Positions 49,916 to 60,020 of a stretch of 64,000 nucleotides of DNA are shown here, piece after piece; the first letter of the stretch is position 1; each line of letters opens with the position of its first letter. The notes under the pieces are model-generated. The model saw only the letters and a list, made by a program, of their open reading frames with translations, ran no database searches and was not told the DNA's origin. The stretch covers positions 20,536-84,535 of the forward strand of contig DAOUEJ010000204.1 in NCBI GenBank assembly GCA_034430615.1. Direction: 5' to 3'. The translations under genes and the position numbers were made by a program. The DNA is from E44-bin32 sp034430615. GTDB lineage: Bacteria; Chloroflexota; Anaerolineae; Anaerolineales; E44-bin32.

Positions 49916-50066
49916 GGATTGGTTTATACCTCACTCTGTATTACAGTGGATCACGATAACTACTAGAGCCTAGAAGTCTTGCTGCCTTACCTAAAAGACC
50001 TCGCCTTGTCATTCTTTGGGAGCTGGGAGCTTAGCTACACCCTGAATTTTATATATCTACCAGTTT

Positions 50067-50116
50067 CTGGAGGGCATGAGCTCTGCTCATGCCAGTGGCA
50101 GAGCCGCCGGACTCCA
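50067..50116. repeat. Double-hairpin repeat beside the RAYT transposase
   Basis: CTGGAG opens and CTCCAG closes. Inside are GGCATGAGC, TCT, GCTCATGCC and GGC, AGA, GCC. It lies 25 bases beyond the transposase stop codon, in the 226-base gap before hypE. Confidence 0.7.
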
Positions 50117-50141
50117 GATTCATAGGTACCTGCCAACCCCG

Positions 50142-50681
50142 TTAAAAGTGGTCAATAACCTTAATCTGTTCAAACGGTTGATCGCTGACAGCCCGTATTA
50201 GTGCTCCTTCTGCTGTTTTCATGAACCAGGCATAGCTATAATAAGGATAATCCTCTGGCTCATCCACGATACCGTGCTTGACTGCATTCATATGAACATA
50301 CTGTAACCTCGCCAAGAAGGATCCTTCATTCGTAATACATGAATCCCAATAATTGCTCCAGATACGCCGTTTGGGAGTTGCATTGAGTCGATTAACTAAT
50401 TTAGCCTTGATTGAATGCAATCCTCGAATTAATGAAATCAACGTCTTCGGGTTGCGAGGCGCCCTTGCGATAAAGTGATAATGATTTGGAAAGATTGCCC
50501 AAGCATGAAGCTGCCATTCGTATCGATCTACTTGCTCAAAAAGGGTTTGATTAAGCCCTTGAAGCATTGCATCTGTAATAAAGAAATTTTCCTTCCTGTT
50601 TGTCCCTGCCGTAACAAAATATATAGAATCCTCAAGAAACAAATGAGCAGGTGCATGCCGATAGATCTTGTACTCCCCCAT
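50142..50681 (-). CDS. REP-associated tyrosine transposase (RAYT, Y1/HUH family)
   Basis: 179 residues. FPNHYHFI holds the HUH metal motif (His67, His69); ITNEGSFLARLQYVHMNAVK is the conserved C-terminal helix region of the Y1 transposase family, with Tyr128 among possible nucleophiles. Proteins of this type nick single-stranded DNA at palindromic REP elements and do not need flanking IS ends. GGGGGAGGAG precedes the ATG. Base composition is visibly more AT-rich than the hyp genes on either side, in line with a later insertion between hypD and hypE. Confidence 0.85.
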   Translation of the reverse strand: MGEYKIYRHAPAHLFLEDSIYFVTAGTNRKENFFITDAMLQGLNQTLFEQVDRYEWQLHAWAIFPNHYHFIARAPRNPKTLISLIRGLHSIKAKLVNRLNATPKRRIWSNYWDSCITNEGSFLARLQYVHMNAVKHGIVDEPEDYPYYSYAWFMKTAEGALIRAVSDQPFEQIKVIDHF

Positions 50682-50702
50682 CTCCTCCCCCTAAGTCCCT
50701 CC

Positions 50703-51796
<1,094 letters not shown>

Positions 51797-51800
<4 letters not shown>

Positions 51801-52057
51801 GCCACACCGCCCTCCGGGCCAATCTCACTCTCAAAGTCGGCGATTTCACGGAGTAAAGCTAGCGTCTCCTGCGCTTCCTGCTCGCTGATCTGGCTGATAG
51901 CAAACCCGACGTGGATGATGACGTAGTCACCGATCTGCGTCTCGGGAACGTATTCGAGGCATGCCTCGCGCTGTACGCCACCGAAATCAACCGTACCCAT
52001 CAACAGTCCGTTCGCTTCATGCAGTTCAACCACTTTACCAGGTACAGCCAGGCACAT
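51797..52057 (-). CDS. hypC: Hydrogenase maturation chaperone HypC
   Basis: 86 residues. MCLAVPGKVVEL is the invariant N-terminus; Cys2 binds the iron unit and HypD. The tail after residue 70 is the usual variable helix. The start lies 3 bases past the hypF stop, and its stop overlaps the hypD start, so hypF-hypC-hypD are tightly coupled. Confidence 0.95.
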
Positions 52058-52060
52058 CGT

Positions 52061-54394
52061 CTAGACCTCCCTCGTTAGCATGTTCATTTTGACCTGGTGT
52101 TCGATCTCACCAGCCCTGAAGAGCGCCGCAGCAACCGCCGCTTGGCCCAGCGACAGTCCCCCGTCGTTCGCTGGCACCTTCCTGTGGATCAAGACCTCAA
52201 AGCCAGCTCCCTGCAAGCGGTGCACAGCACGCGTCAGGAGCGACATGTTTTGCCACACCCCCCCACTTAATCCTACGCGCACGCACCTCGAAGATTTGCA
52301 TGCAGATATACAGAGCTCAACCGCGAGTGCCGCAAGTCCGTTATGGAAGCGAGCCGAAATGCGCCCGGGATCCAAACCATGCTGCAGGTCGTCCATGATC
52401 GCGGCGAACATCGGCTTAGCATCGAAAACCTCACCCTCTATCTGAAACGGGTAACCCCCGTCCTCACCCGGATCGAGACATGCTTCCAACTCAATCGCCG
52501 CCTGTGCTTCGTAGTTTACCTGCTGCCGAATGCCGCAGAGTGAAGCTACGGCATCAAACAAGCGCCCCATACTGGAGGTGGGTGGTGAATTCAAGCCGCT
52601 CTCCAGCATGCGTTCGATGACATCCATCTCTGCCTGGGACGCAACCTGGACGGGGGCAAGATCATCAGACCACGCTAGGCCGGAATGCCGCAGCCAGGCC
52701 AGTGCCATGCGCCAAGGCTGCCGGGCCGCCTGATCACCCCCGGGCAGCGGTACGTAAGCCAGATGCGAAAGCCGTTCTGCTCGTTCGTAACCACAGAGCA
52801 GGAGTTCACCTCCCCATACCGCGCCATCCTCACCATAACCGGTGCCATCGAAGGAAAGACCAATGACCTGCGATCCGGGTTCAAGGCCATGCTCGGCCAT
52901 GAGCGCGGCGATATGGGCATGATGGTGCTGCACATCAAACAGCGGCAGGCTTTCACGATCAGCAAACGTACGCGCATAGCGCGTCGCCAGGTAATCCGGG
53001 TGCAGATCGCAGGCGATCAATTCTGGCTGGATCCTGAAGAGTCGCTGGTAATGGTCGATGCCATCCTCGAAGGCATGCAGTGTCTCGAAGTTTTCAAGAT
53101 CTCCGATGTGATGGCTGAGGAAGGCATAGCGCTCCCGCGTTAGACAGAAAGTGTTCTTCAACTCGGCGCCGGTCGCCAGGATCGGGGGTCCATCCCATGG
53201 CAGGTGGATCGGGTAAGGGGCGTATCCGCGTGCTCGCCGCAAAGGGTAAGGTTCCTTCTCGAAAATGCGAACGACCGAGTCATCGCAGCGCGTGCGGATC
53301 GGACGGTCGTGCAGGAGGAAAGCATCTGCCAGCCCGGCAAGCCGCTCACGCGCATCTTGATTATCAATGGCAATTGGCTCCTCGCTCAGGTTGCCGCTTG
53401 TCATCACCAGCGCTGTCGGATAACCCGCTTCCGGTTCAAGCAGCAGCTCATGGAGGGGCGTGTAGGGCAGCATCACACCGAGCGTCTTCTGCCCGGGTGC
53501 GACATCAGCCGCTACGACCGAAACCTGCCCGCGACGGGCGATCACGATCGGGCGCTCGATCGAGGCCAGCCTTTCGCGTTCGGCTGAATCGAGCTCACAT
53601 TCCTGCACGACCGCTTCTAAGGAATACATCATCAGGGCAAAGGGTTTGTCGACCCGCAGTTTGCGCTCACGCAGCCTCCGAACAGCTTCACCGTTCATCG
53701 CGTCGCAGGCCAGATGGAACCCACCCAGGCCTTTCACCGCCAGGATTGCCCCATCCTGAAGCATCCGCCGGGCTCTCTTAAGCGCTTCTCCCTGTTCGAG
53801 GCGCGGCTCTCCGGGCGTCTCAAGCCAGATCTGCGGCCCACATACGGGACAAGCTACCGGCTGTGCATGGAAGCGGCGATCAAGCGGATCTTCATACTCT
53901 GCCGCGCAGTCGGAGCAGAGCGGGAAGTCGGCCATGGTCGTATTGGGGCGGTCATAGGGAATATCGGTGATGATCGTGAAGCGCGGTCCGCAGTTGGTGC
54001 AGTTGATAAAGGGGTAATGGTAGCGGCGATCGCCAGGATCGTGCAGCTCGCGGCGGCAGTCCTCGCACAGGCTCACATCCGGCGAGATTGGTTGATACTC
54101 ACCCGGGTGTGGTTCAGAAGCCAGGATGGTGAAATCCGTGTAACCGTGCAGGTCGCAGGATTTGGATTGAAATTGGTCAATGCGCGCCAGTGGTGGCGCC
54201 TCGGTCTCCAACGCCTTGACGAAGTCCTCAAGAGCCTGCTCATCGCCTTCGGCCTCAATTTCAACGCCGCCAGAGGTGTTCCGCACCCAGCCTGTCAGCG
54301 CATGATGAAGCGCAAGCCCATACACAAAGGGACGGAATCCAACGCCCTGCACCACGCCCTGGATGTGGACCTTCACCCCACGCCTGGCTGCCAT
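52061..54394 (-). CDS. hypF: Carbamoyltransferase HypF
   Basis: 777 residues. An acylphosphatase domain comes first (HIQGVVQGVGFRPFVYGLA), then two zinc fingers (CEDCRRELHDPGDRRYHYP, INCTNCGPRFT, CSDCAAEYEDP, VACPVCGP), a YrdC-like domain, and the Kae1-like carbamoyltransferase domain (DVQHHHAHIAALMAEHG and SFDGTGYGEDG). It converts carbamoyl phosphate and ATP to carbamoyl adenylate and loads HypE. The ATG at 54394 begins the acylphosphatase domain, 2 bases after the hypB stop. Confidence 0.95.
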   Translation of the reverse strand: MAARRGVKVHIQGVVQGVGFRPFVYGLALHHALTGWVRNTSGGVEIEAEGDEQALEDFVKALETEAPPLARIDQFQSKSCDLHGYTDFTILASEPHPGEYQPISPDVSLCEDCRRELHDPGDRRYHYPFINCTNCGPRFTIITDIPYDRPNTTMADFPLCSDCAAEYEDPLDRRFHAQPVACPVCGPQIWLETPGEPRLEQGEALKRARRMLQDGAILAVKGLGGFHLACDAMNGEAVRRLRERKLRVDKPFALMMYSLEAVVQECELDSAERERLASIERPIVIARRGQVSVVAADVAPGQKTLGVMLPYTPLHELLLEPEAGYPTALVMTSGNLSEEPIAIDNQDARERLAGLADAFLLHDRPIRTRCDDSVVRIFEKEPYPLRRARGYAPYPIHLPWDGPPILATGAELKNTFCLTRERYAFLSHHIGDLENFETLHAFEDGIDHYQRLFRIQPELIACDLHPDYLATRYARTFADRESLPLFDVQHHHAHIAALMAEHGLEPGSQVIGLSFDGTGYGEDGAVWGGELLLCGYERAERLSHLAYVPLPGGDQAARQPWRMALAWLRHSGLAWSDDLAPVQVASQAEMDVIERMLESGLNSPPTSSMGRLFDAVASLCGIRQQVNYEAQAAIELEACLDPGEDGGYPFQIEGEVFDAKPMFAAIMDDLQHGLDPGRISARFHNGLAALAVELCISACKSSRCVRVGLSGGVWQNMSLLTRAVHRLQGAGFEVLIHRKVPANDGGLSLGQAAVAAALFRAGEIEHQVKMNMLTREV

Positions 54395-54396
54395 GA

Positions 54397-55062
54397 CTAC
54401 CCGTGCCGTAATTCCTTCAACTGGCCTCGCACCCACGCCAACCAGGCTTCCAACCCCTCCCCGGTGCGGCAGGAGAGCGGCAACGTCACCAATCCTGGGT
54501 TTAACATTTCCACCCCGGCCTGGAAGTATTCAAGGTTGAACTCGACATACGGCCTCAGGTCAATCTTGTTAATCACCAAAGCATCCACGCCGCGATACAT
54601 GGCCGGGTACTTGTAGGGTTTGTCGTCGCCCTCCGGTACCGAAGCGATCAGGACCGAGAAATGTGTGCCCAACGAGAAGCTCGCCGGGCAGATCAAGTTG
54701 CCGACATTTTCGACGATCAACAGGTCGAGAGATGCAAGAGGTAGCTCACGCAGTGCGCCTTGCAGCATGACGGCATCCAGGTGGCACTCACCCCCGGTGT
54801 TGATTTGGATCGCGGTCGCGCCGGCAGCTGCCGCCCGATCGGCGTCGATGCTGGTTGCGACATCTCCATCAACAACGGCGACCCGCATTTCTTCTTTGAG
54901 CACGGCCAGGGTCCGTTCGATAAGCGAGGTCTTGCCGGCGCCGGGTGAGGCCATGAGATTCAAGCCGAGCACTCTATGTTGATCGAGCCGAGCCCGGTTC
55001 TCAGTGGCAAGCCGGTCGTTAGCGCTGAAGATATTTTCAACTACCTGTACACGTTCCTTCAT
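54397..55062 (-). CDS. hypB: Hydrogenase nickel-insertion GTPase HypB
   Basis: 221 residues. G1 is MASPGAGKTSLIERTL, then VVDGDVATSIDADRA, NTGGECHLDAVM (metal-site Cys and His) and NKIDLRPYVEFNLEYF. It lacks the N-terminal His-rich nickel-storage stretch of some HypB. The ATG overlaps the hypA stop as ATGA, typical of hypAB pairs. It delivers nickel to the hydrogenase large subunit together with HypA. Confidence 0.95.
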   Translation of the reverse strand: MKERVQVVENIFSANDRLATENRARLDQHRVLGLNLMASPGAGKTSLIERTLAVLKEEMRVAVVDGDVATSIDADRAAAAGATAIQINTGGECHLDAVMLQGALRELPLASLDLLIVENVGNLICPASFSLGTHFSVLIASVPEGDDKPYKYPAMYRGVDALVINKIDLRPYVEFNLEYFQAGVEMLNPGLVTLPLSCRTGEGLEAWLAWVRGQLKELRHG

Positions 55063-55442
55063 TCTGCACTCCCAAGCTCCCGGGCGCGAGCTTCTTCCAG
55101 CGTCTCTACCTCGATCGCATCCATACGGAATTCTTCTCCTGCAATGACCTTCACCTGCCGGCTTCCGCACGCCGGGCAGGCCAGGTCACCCTCGCCGGGT
55201 TGGTAGGTTTCCTGGCAACTAAGACAGAGCATTTCGGCCGGTGTGCGCTCGAAATGCAGCCGGGCTCCAGCGGCGATGGTGTCCGCGCTGACAATGTCCC
55301 AGTAGAACTGGACCGAGTCATCCACGATCGAGGCCAGCTGACCGATTACGATATAGATATCGGTTATGCGGTGAGCTTCCGCCTGCGCTGCATAGCGCAG
55401 CGCAATCTCAAGGATGCTCTCTGTCACTGGTAGTTCATGCAC
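55059..55442 (-). CDS. hypA: Hydrogenase nickel-binding protein HypA
   Basis: 127 residues from a GTG: the true start is decided by the conserved (M)HELPVTESILEIAL, where His2 binds nickel, and AGGAGA lies 6-8 bases upstream. The zinc ribbon is CLSCQETYQ and CPACGSRQ. It heads the hypABFCD transcription unit. The 55443-55718 gap carries the promoters for this operon and the divergent ABC transporter, but I cannot place them with confidence. Confidence 0.92.
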   Translation of the reverse strand: MHELPVTESILEIALRYAAQAEAHRITDIYIVIGQLASIVDDSVQFYWDIVSADTIAAGARLHFERTPAEMLCLSCQETYQPGEGDLACPACGSRQVKVIAGEEFRMDAIEVETLEEARARELGSAE

Positions 55443-55718
55443 GCCTGTCTCCTGTATATTAAGGATAATCTTTGACCACTTTTTCCTCCAGTGGAAAACG
55501 TCACCTAACAAGCCTGATTCCGACCCCAGGTGCCTTCAATCACACGTGCTCACCATGAACCGGTGGAGTAATGCATGCCCGAATAAATCCATACGAGAGG
55601 AGCGTCACGCTAGGTGTTTTCTACATTCTTCTTTAAAATCACGGCTGTGCATGATCATATCCGGGAACTGATCCTGCTCCCGCTGACAGTCTTCTTTCTG
55701 GAAGGAAAGGATCTCTAA

Positions 55719-56681
55719 ATGAATGGAAATCCGATACTCGAAACATTCCATTTGAATAAAACATACGAGGGCACGGCCGCCTTGAAGGACTTGAATCTGG
55801 TGGTTCAGCCGAACTCGATCTTCGGTTTCCTGGGTCCAAACGGTGCCGGCAAGACGACGACCATGAAGCTCTTGCTGGGGTTGATCCGGCCCACCTCTGG
55901 CGAGGCGCAGATCTTCGGCAAGGATATTCGCGAGGAGAGCGTCGAGATCCGCTCCCGCATTGGCTACCTGCCCCAGGACCCGCGCTTCTACGAACATATG
56001 ACCGCGCGCGAGACGCTCGAGTACACACTGCGTTTCTACTTCAGCCGGCCACAAGACCTACTCGAGGAACGCGTCCAGGAGACAATCGATCTGGTTGGCT
56101 TGCATGAGATTGCCGACCGGCCGATCAAGGGCCTTTCGGGCGGCGAGCGTCAACGGCTGGGGATCGCCCAGGCGCAGGTTAACTACCCCGACCTGCTCAT
56201 CTTGGATGAGCCGGCGGCCTCGCTCGATCCGCTCGGCCGACGAGATGTGCTGGAGGTGATGAACCGGCTGCGGAAACATGCCACCATCTTCTACTCCACC
56301 CACATCCTGGACGATGTGCAGCACATCAGCGATACCGTCGCCATCCTGAACAAGGGTGAATTGGTAGCTCACGGTCCAATCGAGACGCTGCTCGCCGGGA
56401 GCGGCGGTGTGGTCTTCTCAATCGACCTGAAGGGGCAGGTGAGCACGGCCCAAGCACGCATCTCAGGCTTGCCATGGGTAACAAGTTTGCAGTCTGAAGA
56501 AAAAAGCGGGGTGACCCGCTGGTTAGTGAGTGTGTCGGAAGAGGCGGCTGCGGAGCGGGATCTTCTTCCGGCCATCTTGAGCGGGGGTGAGGTGATCGTC
56601 GTCGACTACGGCCGCAAACGCTATGAACTTGAAGAGGTCTTCATGAACATCGTTGAAGGAGACGAGCATGCCCGCCAATAG
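55719..56681 (+). CDS. ABC transporter ATP-binding protein
   Basis: 320 residues with Walker A GPNGAGKTT, Q-loop YLPQDPRFYEHM, signature LSGGERQRLGIAQAQ, Walker B LLILDEPAASLDPLG and H-loop STHILDDVQHI. A C-terminal ~90-residue extension is typical of ABC-2 exporter ATPases. The next gene overlaps it by 14 bases and encodes the permease. Substrate unknown. Confidence 0.9.
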   Translation: MNGNPILETFHLNKTYEGTAALKDLNLVVQPNSIFGFLGPNGAGKTTTMKLLLGLIRPTSGEAQIFGKDIREESVEIRSRIGYLPQDPRFYEHMTARETLEYTLRFYFSRPQDLLEERVQETIDLVGLHEIADRPIKGLSGGERQRLGIAQAQVNYPDLLILDEPAASLDPLGRRDVLEVMNRLRKHATIFYSTHILDDVQHISDTVAILNKGELVAHGPIETLLAGSGGVVFSIDLKGQVSTAQARISGLPWVTSLQSEEKSGVTRWLVSVSEEAAAERDLLPAILSGGEVIVVDYGRKRYELEEVFMNIVEGDEHARQ

Positions 56682-57459
56682 CGACCTGACGCCTGTCATA
56701 AGCCAGGGTTGGACCGGTGGTCTGGGCAACATGCTGCGTGGACAACTTGGCCGCTGGTTTGGCACGCGCACCTGGTGGACGCAGGCGCTGATCTGGATCT
56801 TGGTCATCAACGGTCTGCTGATGACGATCCTGACGCAAGATTCAAGCGTCGGTATTCCAGAAATCGCTACACTTTTCGTCCTTTTCGCCGGCATGTTCCC
56901 ATCGATAGCTGTGGTGATCGCCGCCCAGGATGCGATCGTTGGCGAGAAAGAAAAAGGTACGGCCGCCTGGGTGCTCTCGAAGCCCGTCTCACGCACCGCG
57001 TTCGTCCTCTCCAAGGTCATCGGCTACGCGCTCGGTATCCTGGTCTCTCTGGTGCTTATTCCATCCGTGCTTGCATTCCTCGAGATGCAGCTAGTTGGTC
57101 AAGGCGGGTTGGAGCTCGGCCGGTTTGCCCTGGCCGTTGGAATGTTGTGGCTGTATCAATGCTTCTACCTTTCGCTCACGCTGATGCTGGGGACATTCTT
57201 CAGCGCCCGGCCGGCGGTGATCGGGATCCCGCTGGCGCTGGCTTTCGGCCAGCAGTTGATATTCGGGATCGTTCCCTCCCTGGTGAACATCCTGCCCTGG
57301 ACGATCGCCATACCCTTTGGGAATAACGAATTCTCGATCATCTCCGCCATAATCATCGGGCGCACACCAGCATCAATGACCCCCTTCTACGTCGCCTGCA
57401 CAGCGTTGATCGTCTTCATCGCAGCCGGGTTGTGGCGCTTCGAGCGCGAGGAGCTTTGA
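56668..57459 (+). CDS. ABC-2 type permease
   Basis: 263 residues with about six helices (ALIWILVINGLLMTIL, FVLFAGMFPSIAVVIAA, IGYALGILVSLVLIPSVLAF and others). AQDAIVGEKEKGTAAWVLSK is the cytoplasmic loop of ABC-2 permeases. The ATG at 56668 follows AAGGAG and overlaps the ATPase gene, so the two are translationally coupled. Confidence 0.85.
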   Translation: MPANSDLTPVISQGWTGGLGNMLRGQLGRWFGTRTWWTQALIWILVINGLLMTILTQDSSVGIPEIATLFVLFAGMFPSIAVVIAAQDAIVGEKEKGTAAWVLSKPVSRTAFVLSKVIGYALGILVSLVLIPSVLAFLEMQLVGQGGLELGRFALAVGMLWLYQCFYLSLTLMLGTFFSARPAVIGIPLALAFGQQLIFGIVPSLVNILPWTIAIPFGNNEFSIISAIIIGRTPASMTPFYVACTALIVFIAAGLWRFEREEL

Positions 57460-57480
57460 GCGGCTCCCAATCCGATCAAG

Positions 57481-57510
57481 AAAAAACGCCGCCTTTTCAG
57501 GCGGCTTTTT
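57481..57510. terminator. Bidirectional terminator between converging genes
   Basis: AAAAAAC, GCCGCC, loop TTTTCA, GGCGGC, TTTTT. It serves the rightward ABC operon and the leftward cytochrome c gene, whose stop is 18 bases away. Confidence 0.9.
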
Positions 57511-57527
57511 CATACCAGCAAAACTGC

Positions 57528-57932
57528 TCAGGGCAAAGTGCCATCCTGGTCATGCAAATAGGCGGTTATGGCCGTGATCTCGCTGTTGGATAAACCGAAA
57601 TCCGGCATTGCGCTCGGGCCATTGATGGAATCGGGATTTCGAAGCCATGAGAAGAGCGTTTCTGCATCCATGCGTTCGGTCACCCCACGCAGGTCCGGTC
57701 CAACGTACCCACCATAGGCACCGATGAGGTGGCAGCCGCGGCAATCGTATTCACCAACGAGCGTCTCACCTGTGGCGACCGGGTCGTCGAGGTTCACATG
57801 GCGAATGATGTTGGTCCACCAGCGTGGCGGTGAGAGCAGCAGCCAGAACAGGATGATGACGGCAAAGCCAGTCGCGATCCAGTTCCATGGGATATGAATT
57901 GTGTCCTGCTGCTGCCGGCGACGTCGTTCCAT
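57528..57932 (-). CDS. Membrane-anchored monoheme cytochrome c
   Basis: 134 residues. A basic N-terminus is followed by one membrane helix (IATGFAVIILFWLLL), then a class I cytochrome c domain with the heme site CRGCH (64-68) and a candidate axial Met in AMPDFG. It probably carries electrons at the outer face of the membrane. GGGAG precedes the ATG. Its 5' gap (329 bases) holds two hairpin repeats, but no gene. Confidence 0.88.
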   Translation of the reverse strand: MERRRRQQQDTIHIPWNWIATGFAVIILFWLLLSPPRWWTNIIRHVNLDDPVATGETLVGEYDCRGCHLIGAYGGYVGPDLRGVTERMDAETLFSWLRNPDSINGPSAMPDFGLSNSEITAITAYLHDQDGTLP

Positions 57933-58111
57933 TTTTTATACTCCCTGGTACAGCGGGGTATGCTGTACGCATGAACTCTATCACAGGCCACCGATTCGTG
58001 CGCTGAGAGCCTGGTCATGGCTGGTTTAACTGAGACGAACATCTCAACGCCTTGCACGGAATCCGGGAATCAGTCTCATTGGAGCTTGAAGCTGGCTAAC
58101 CTACGAAAGCC

Positions 58112-58146
58112 TATGGAGTCAAGCAGCAAAGCTGCTTGACTCCATA
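58112..58146. repeat. Perfect 16-base inverted repeat with AAA loop
   Basis: TATGGAGTCAAGCAGC, AAA, then its exact complement. It is a single-hairpin relative of the double-hairpin family, sharing the GGAGTC/GACTCC ends. It lies in the gap between the cytochrome c gene and the pentaheme cytochrome stop. Confidence 0.8.
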
Positions 58147-58193
58147 AGTGCACGCAATCAACACACACTACTAAGGTAAGGATTTCTTTTCTG

Positions 58194-58246
58194 AGTGGAG
58201 TGCGGAAGCCTTGCTTCCGCCCCGACAGCAAAGCTGCCGGACTCCC
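58194..58246. repeat. Double-hairpin repeat
   Basis: GGAGTGCGGAAGC, CTT, GCTTCCGC, then CAGC, AAA, GCTG and CCGGACTCC. The outer GGAGT and ACTCC pair. It lies 16 bases beyond the pentaheme cytochrome stop. Confidence 0.75.
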
Positions 58247-58261
58247 GGTGCCCAACGCGAC

Positions 58262-60007
58262 CTACTCCAACGTCACGCTCGCCGAGGCTACGACCACCGG
58301 GAGGTTGGGCACCTCCTGAGTATAGCGCTGGAAGCGCGCTACTTCCTCCAGGTCGCCATACGCCTTCAGGTTCTCCATCCAGCGAAAACCGATCGATTGG
58401 TAGAGCAGCTCAACCGTCAACGTATACGGTCCGCTCGCAGTCCCCACGTCCAGCGCCACCAGCAGCCGGTCCCCACCACCGTCGAAATCGACGTCGTCGC
58501 GGGCCCCACCGCGCACGGCGAAATCCTCGTAGAGAGCAGCCTTCTCAAAGCCCTCCGGCGGCAGCCGGTTGTCCTTGAGATAACCGGCAGCCCGCAGCAG
58601 GTCGGTTGTTACGTGGTTCTCCGTATCGCGCAGGATCGCTTCATAAATCTGAACCTGGTCCGGCTGGACGATGGCCTGGTAGTGCTGTTCGAAGCGCGTG
58701 GGATCAACGTCGTTATCGTTCCCGGCGATCGAGCCATCCGGGTTGACGCCGCCCGACTCGAATATCAGGTTGCCGGCAGCGTCGGCGAGCGTGATGTGGA
58801 GCCAGGCGCGGCGGGAGGGAAAGCCGGTCGGGAACTTATGCCCGGCCAGCGTTGCGATGACCGATTCGGCCGAGATGCGCTGGCCCACTCGCTGCGCATT
58901 CTCAAGCTCAAGCGTGGCCGTGTCGCTCTGGAGCTGATCGACCGTGCGCTCAATCGTAGCCCCGAAATGCTCGCTGGAAGCGGTCACACCCAGCTCATCA
59001 CCAAATGTGTCGAGCATCTTCAGCATGTAGGCGTTCCCACCCACGAAGGTGTGCTGGGCGAAGGGGCTGCGCAGCGTCTCGCTGGTAACCGCGACTCTCA
59101 CCCCGCCCTCCGCATCGGGCATGTGGCACCCCTGGCAGGTCGTGCGGTTGCGGAAGCTGGAATAGTAGTACTCGAGGTACACAGTCTGCTCGGGGAACTC
59201 GCCGGCGATCTGCCCGAAGGCGTCGATATAGGGTGTATAGAGCGTGTGGCAGGTGGCGCAGAGCGTCGACTCGGCGATATGAGCGCTTTGCTCGGGCTGG
59301 AAACCAGAGGACGATGCCATGATCGCCGCCTGCCCTTGCCCAATCTGGAACGGACCGAAAATGACCCGGTCGGGGGGGTTCAGCTCGGTGTCGATCTGGA
59401 AACCACCGCTGTAGGATGGTTCCGTGCCCAGGTTGCCGGCCCGGATCTGGTGGCACAGGCTACAGGACACACCATCGGTCGCGAGGATGTTCAAATCGTG
59501 GTCAGGGTTGAGAAAGCCGTCAGGTCCGAAGGCAATACCGGCAGCGCTTGCTTGCTCGGCGGTGAACTGCGCCATCGGCATGTGGCAGCGCGTGCAGCGG
59601 TCCTGGATCAATTCGGCCAACTCGGGGAGAGCTTCAATCTCTGCCCGGACCGAAGCCTGCCAATAGGGGTCGCGAGAGGCATTGGCCATCATCGAGCTGC
59701 GCCAGGCAGCGTCGATCGAGACATCGGCGCCGGTGTCATCGGTCTGCCTCTGGTGGCATAGAGCGCAGGAGCCGGAGGCCGAGAAAAATTCACCGACATA
59801 GGCAGGGAGCGGCTCACCCTGCCGCAAACCCTCCAGCGTGGAGTCGGCTGTCGGGGTGACGTAGACGGTTGCCGTCGGCGGCGGCGTGTTCGTCGGCCTC
59901 AGCCGGACGGTATCGGTCGGTATGCGTGTGGCAGCCGGTGTTGCCGGCCCGCAGGCCGCCAAGAGGCCAAGTATGACGAAGGTGAAAATCAAGATAGATC
60001 GTCGCAT
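58262..60007 (-). CDS. Pentaheme cytochrome c lipoprotein
   Basis: 581 residues. The signal peptide ends in a lipobox (LGLLAAC) with a Thr/Pro-rich tether. Five heme sites are visible: CALCH, CTRCH, CSLCH, CATCH and CQGCH. The last ~250 residues have no heme site and look beta-rich. The layout resembles the cytochrome c-554/multiheme families that oxidise or reduce nitrogen or sulfur compounds, but no specific enzyme can be named. GAGGAAAC precedes the ATG; it starts 13 bases after the aminopeptidase stop, so the two are co-transcribed. Confidence 0.85.
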   Translation of the reverse strand: MRRSILIFTFVILGLLAACGPATPAATRIPTDTVRLRPTNTPPPTATVYVTPTADSTLEGLRQGEPLPAYVGEFFSASGSCALCHQRQTDDTGADVSIDAAWRSSMMANASRDPYWQASVRAEIEALPELAELIQDRCTRCHMPMAQFTAEQASAAGIAFGPDGFLNPDHDLNILATDGVSCSLCHQIRAGNLGTEPSYSGGFQIDTELNPPDRVIFGPFQIGQGQAAIMASSSGFQPEQSAHIAESTLCATCHTLYTPYIDAFGQIAGEFPEQTVYLEYYYSSFRNRTTCQGCHMPDAEGGVRVAVTSETLRSPFAQHTFVGGNAYMLKMLDTFGDELGVTASSEHFGATIERTVDQLQSDTATLELENAQRVGQRISAESVIATLAGHKFPTGFPSRRAWLHITLADAAGNLIFESGGVNPDGSIAGNDNDVDPTRFEQHYQAIVQPDQVQIYEAILRDTENHVTTDLLRAAGYLKDNRLPPEGFEKAALYEDFAVRGGARDDVDFDGGGDRLLVALDVGTASGPYTLTVELLYQSIGFRWMENLKAYGDLEEVARFQRYTQEVPNLPVVVASASVTLE

Positions 60008-60020
60008 AGTTTCCTCAACA

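Noticed and set aside
47900..50120. Clustered short repeats considered as a CRISPR array
   Set aside because: The units are internally palindromic pairs with unequal spacing and no constant repeat/spacer lengths; no cas gene is nearby.
53714..54616. A 300-codon plus-strand frame opposite hypF/hypB
   Set aside because: The minus strand carries unmistakable HypF and HypB motifs.
58211..59761. A 516-codon plus-strand frame opposite the pentaheme cytochrome
   Set aside because: The opposite strand has five heme motifs and a signal peptide in the right order; the long frame results from codon bias.
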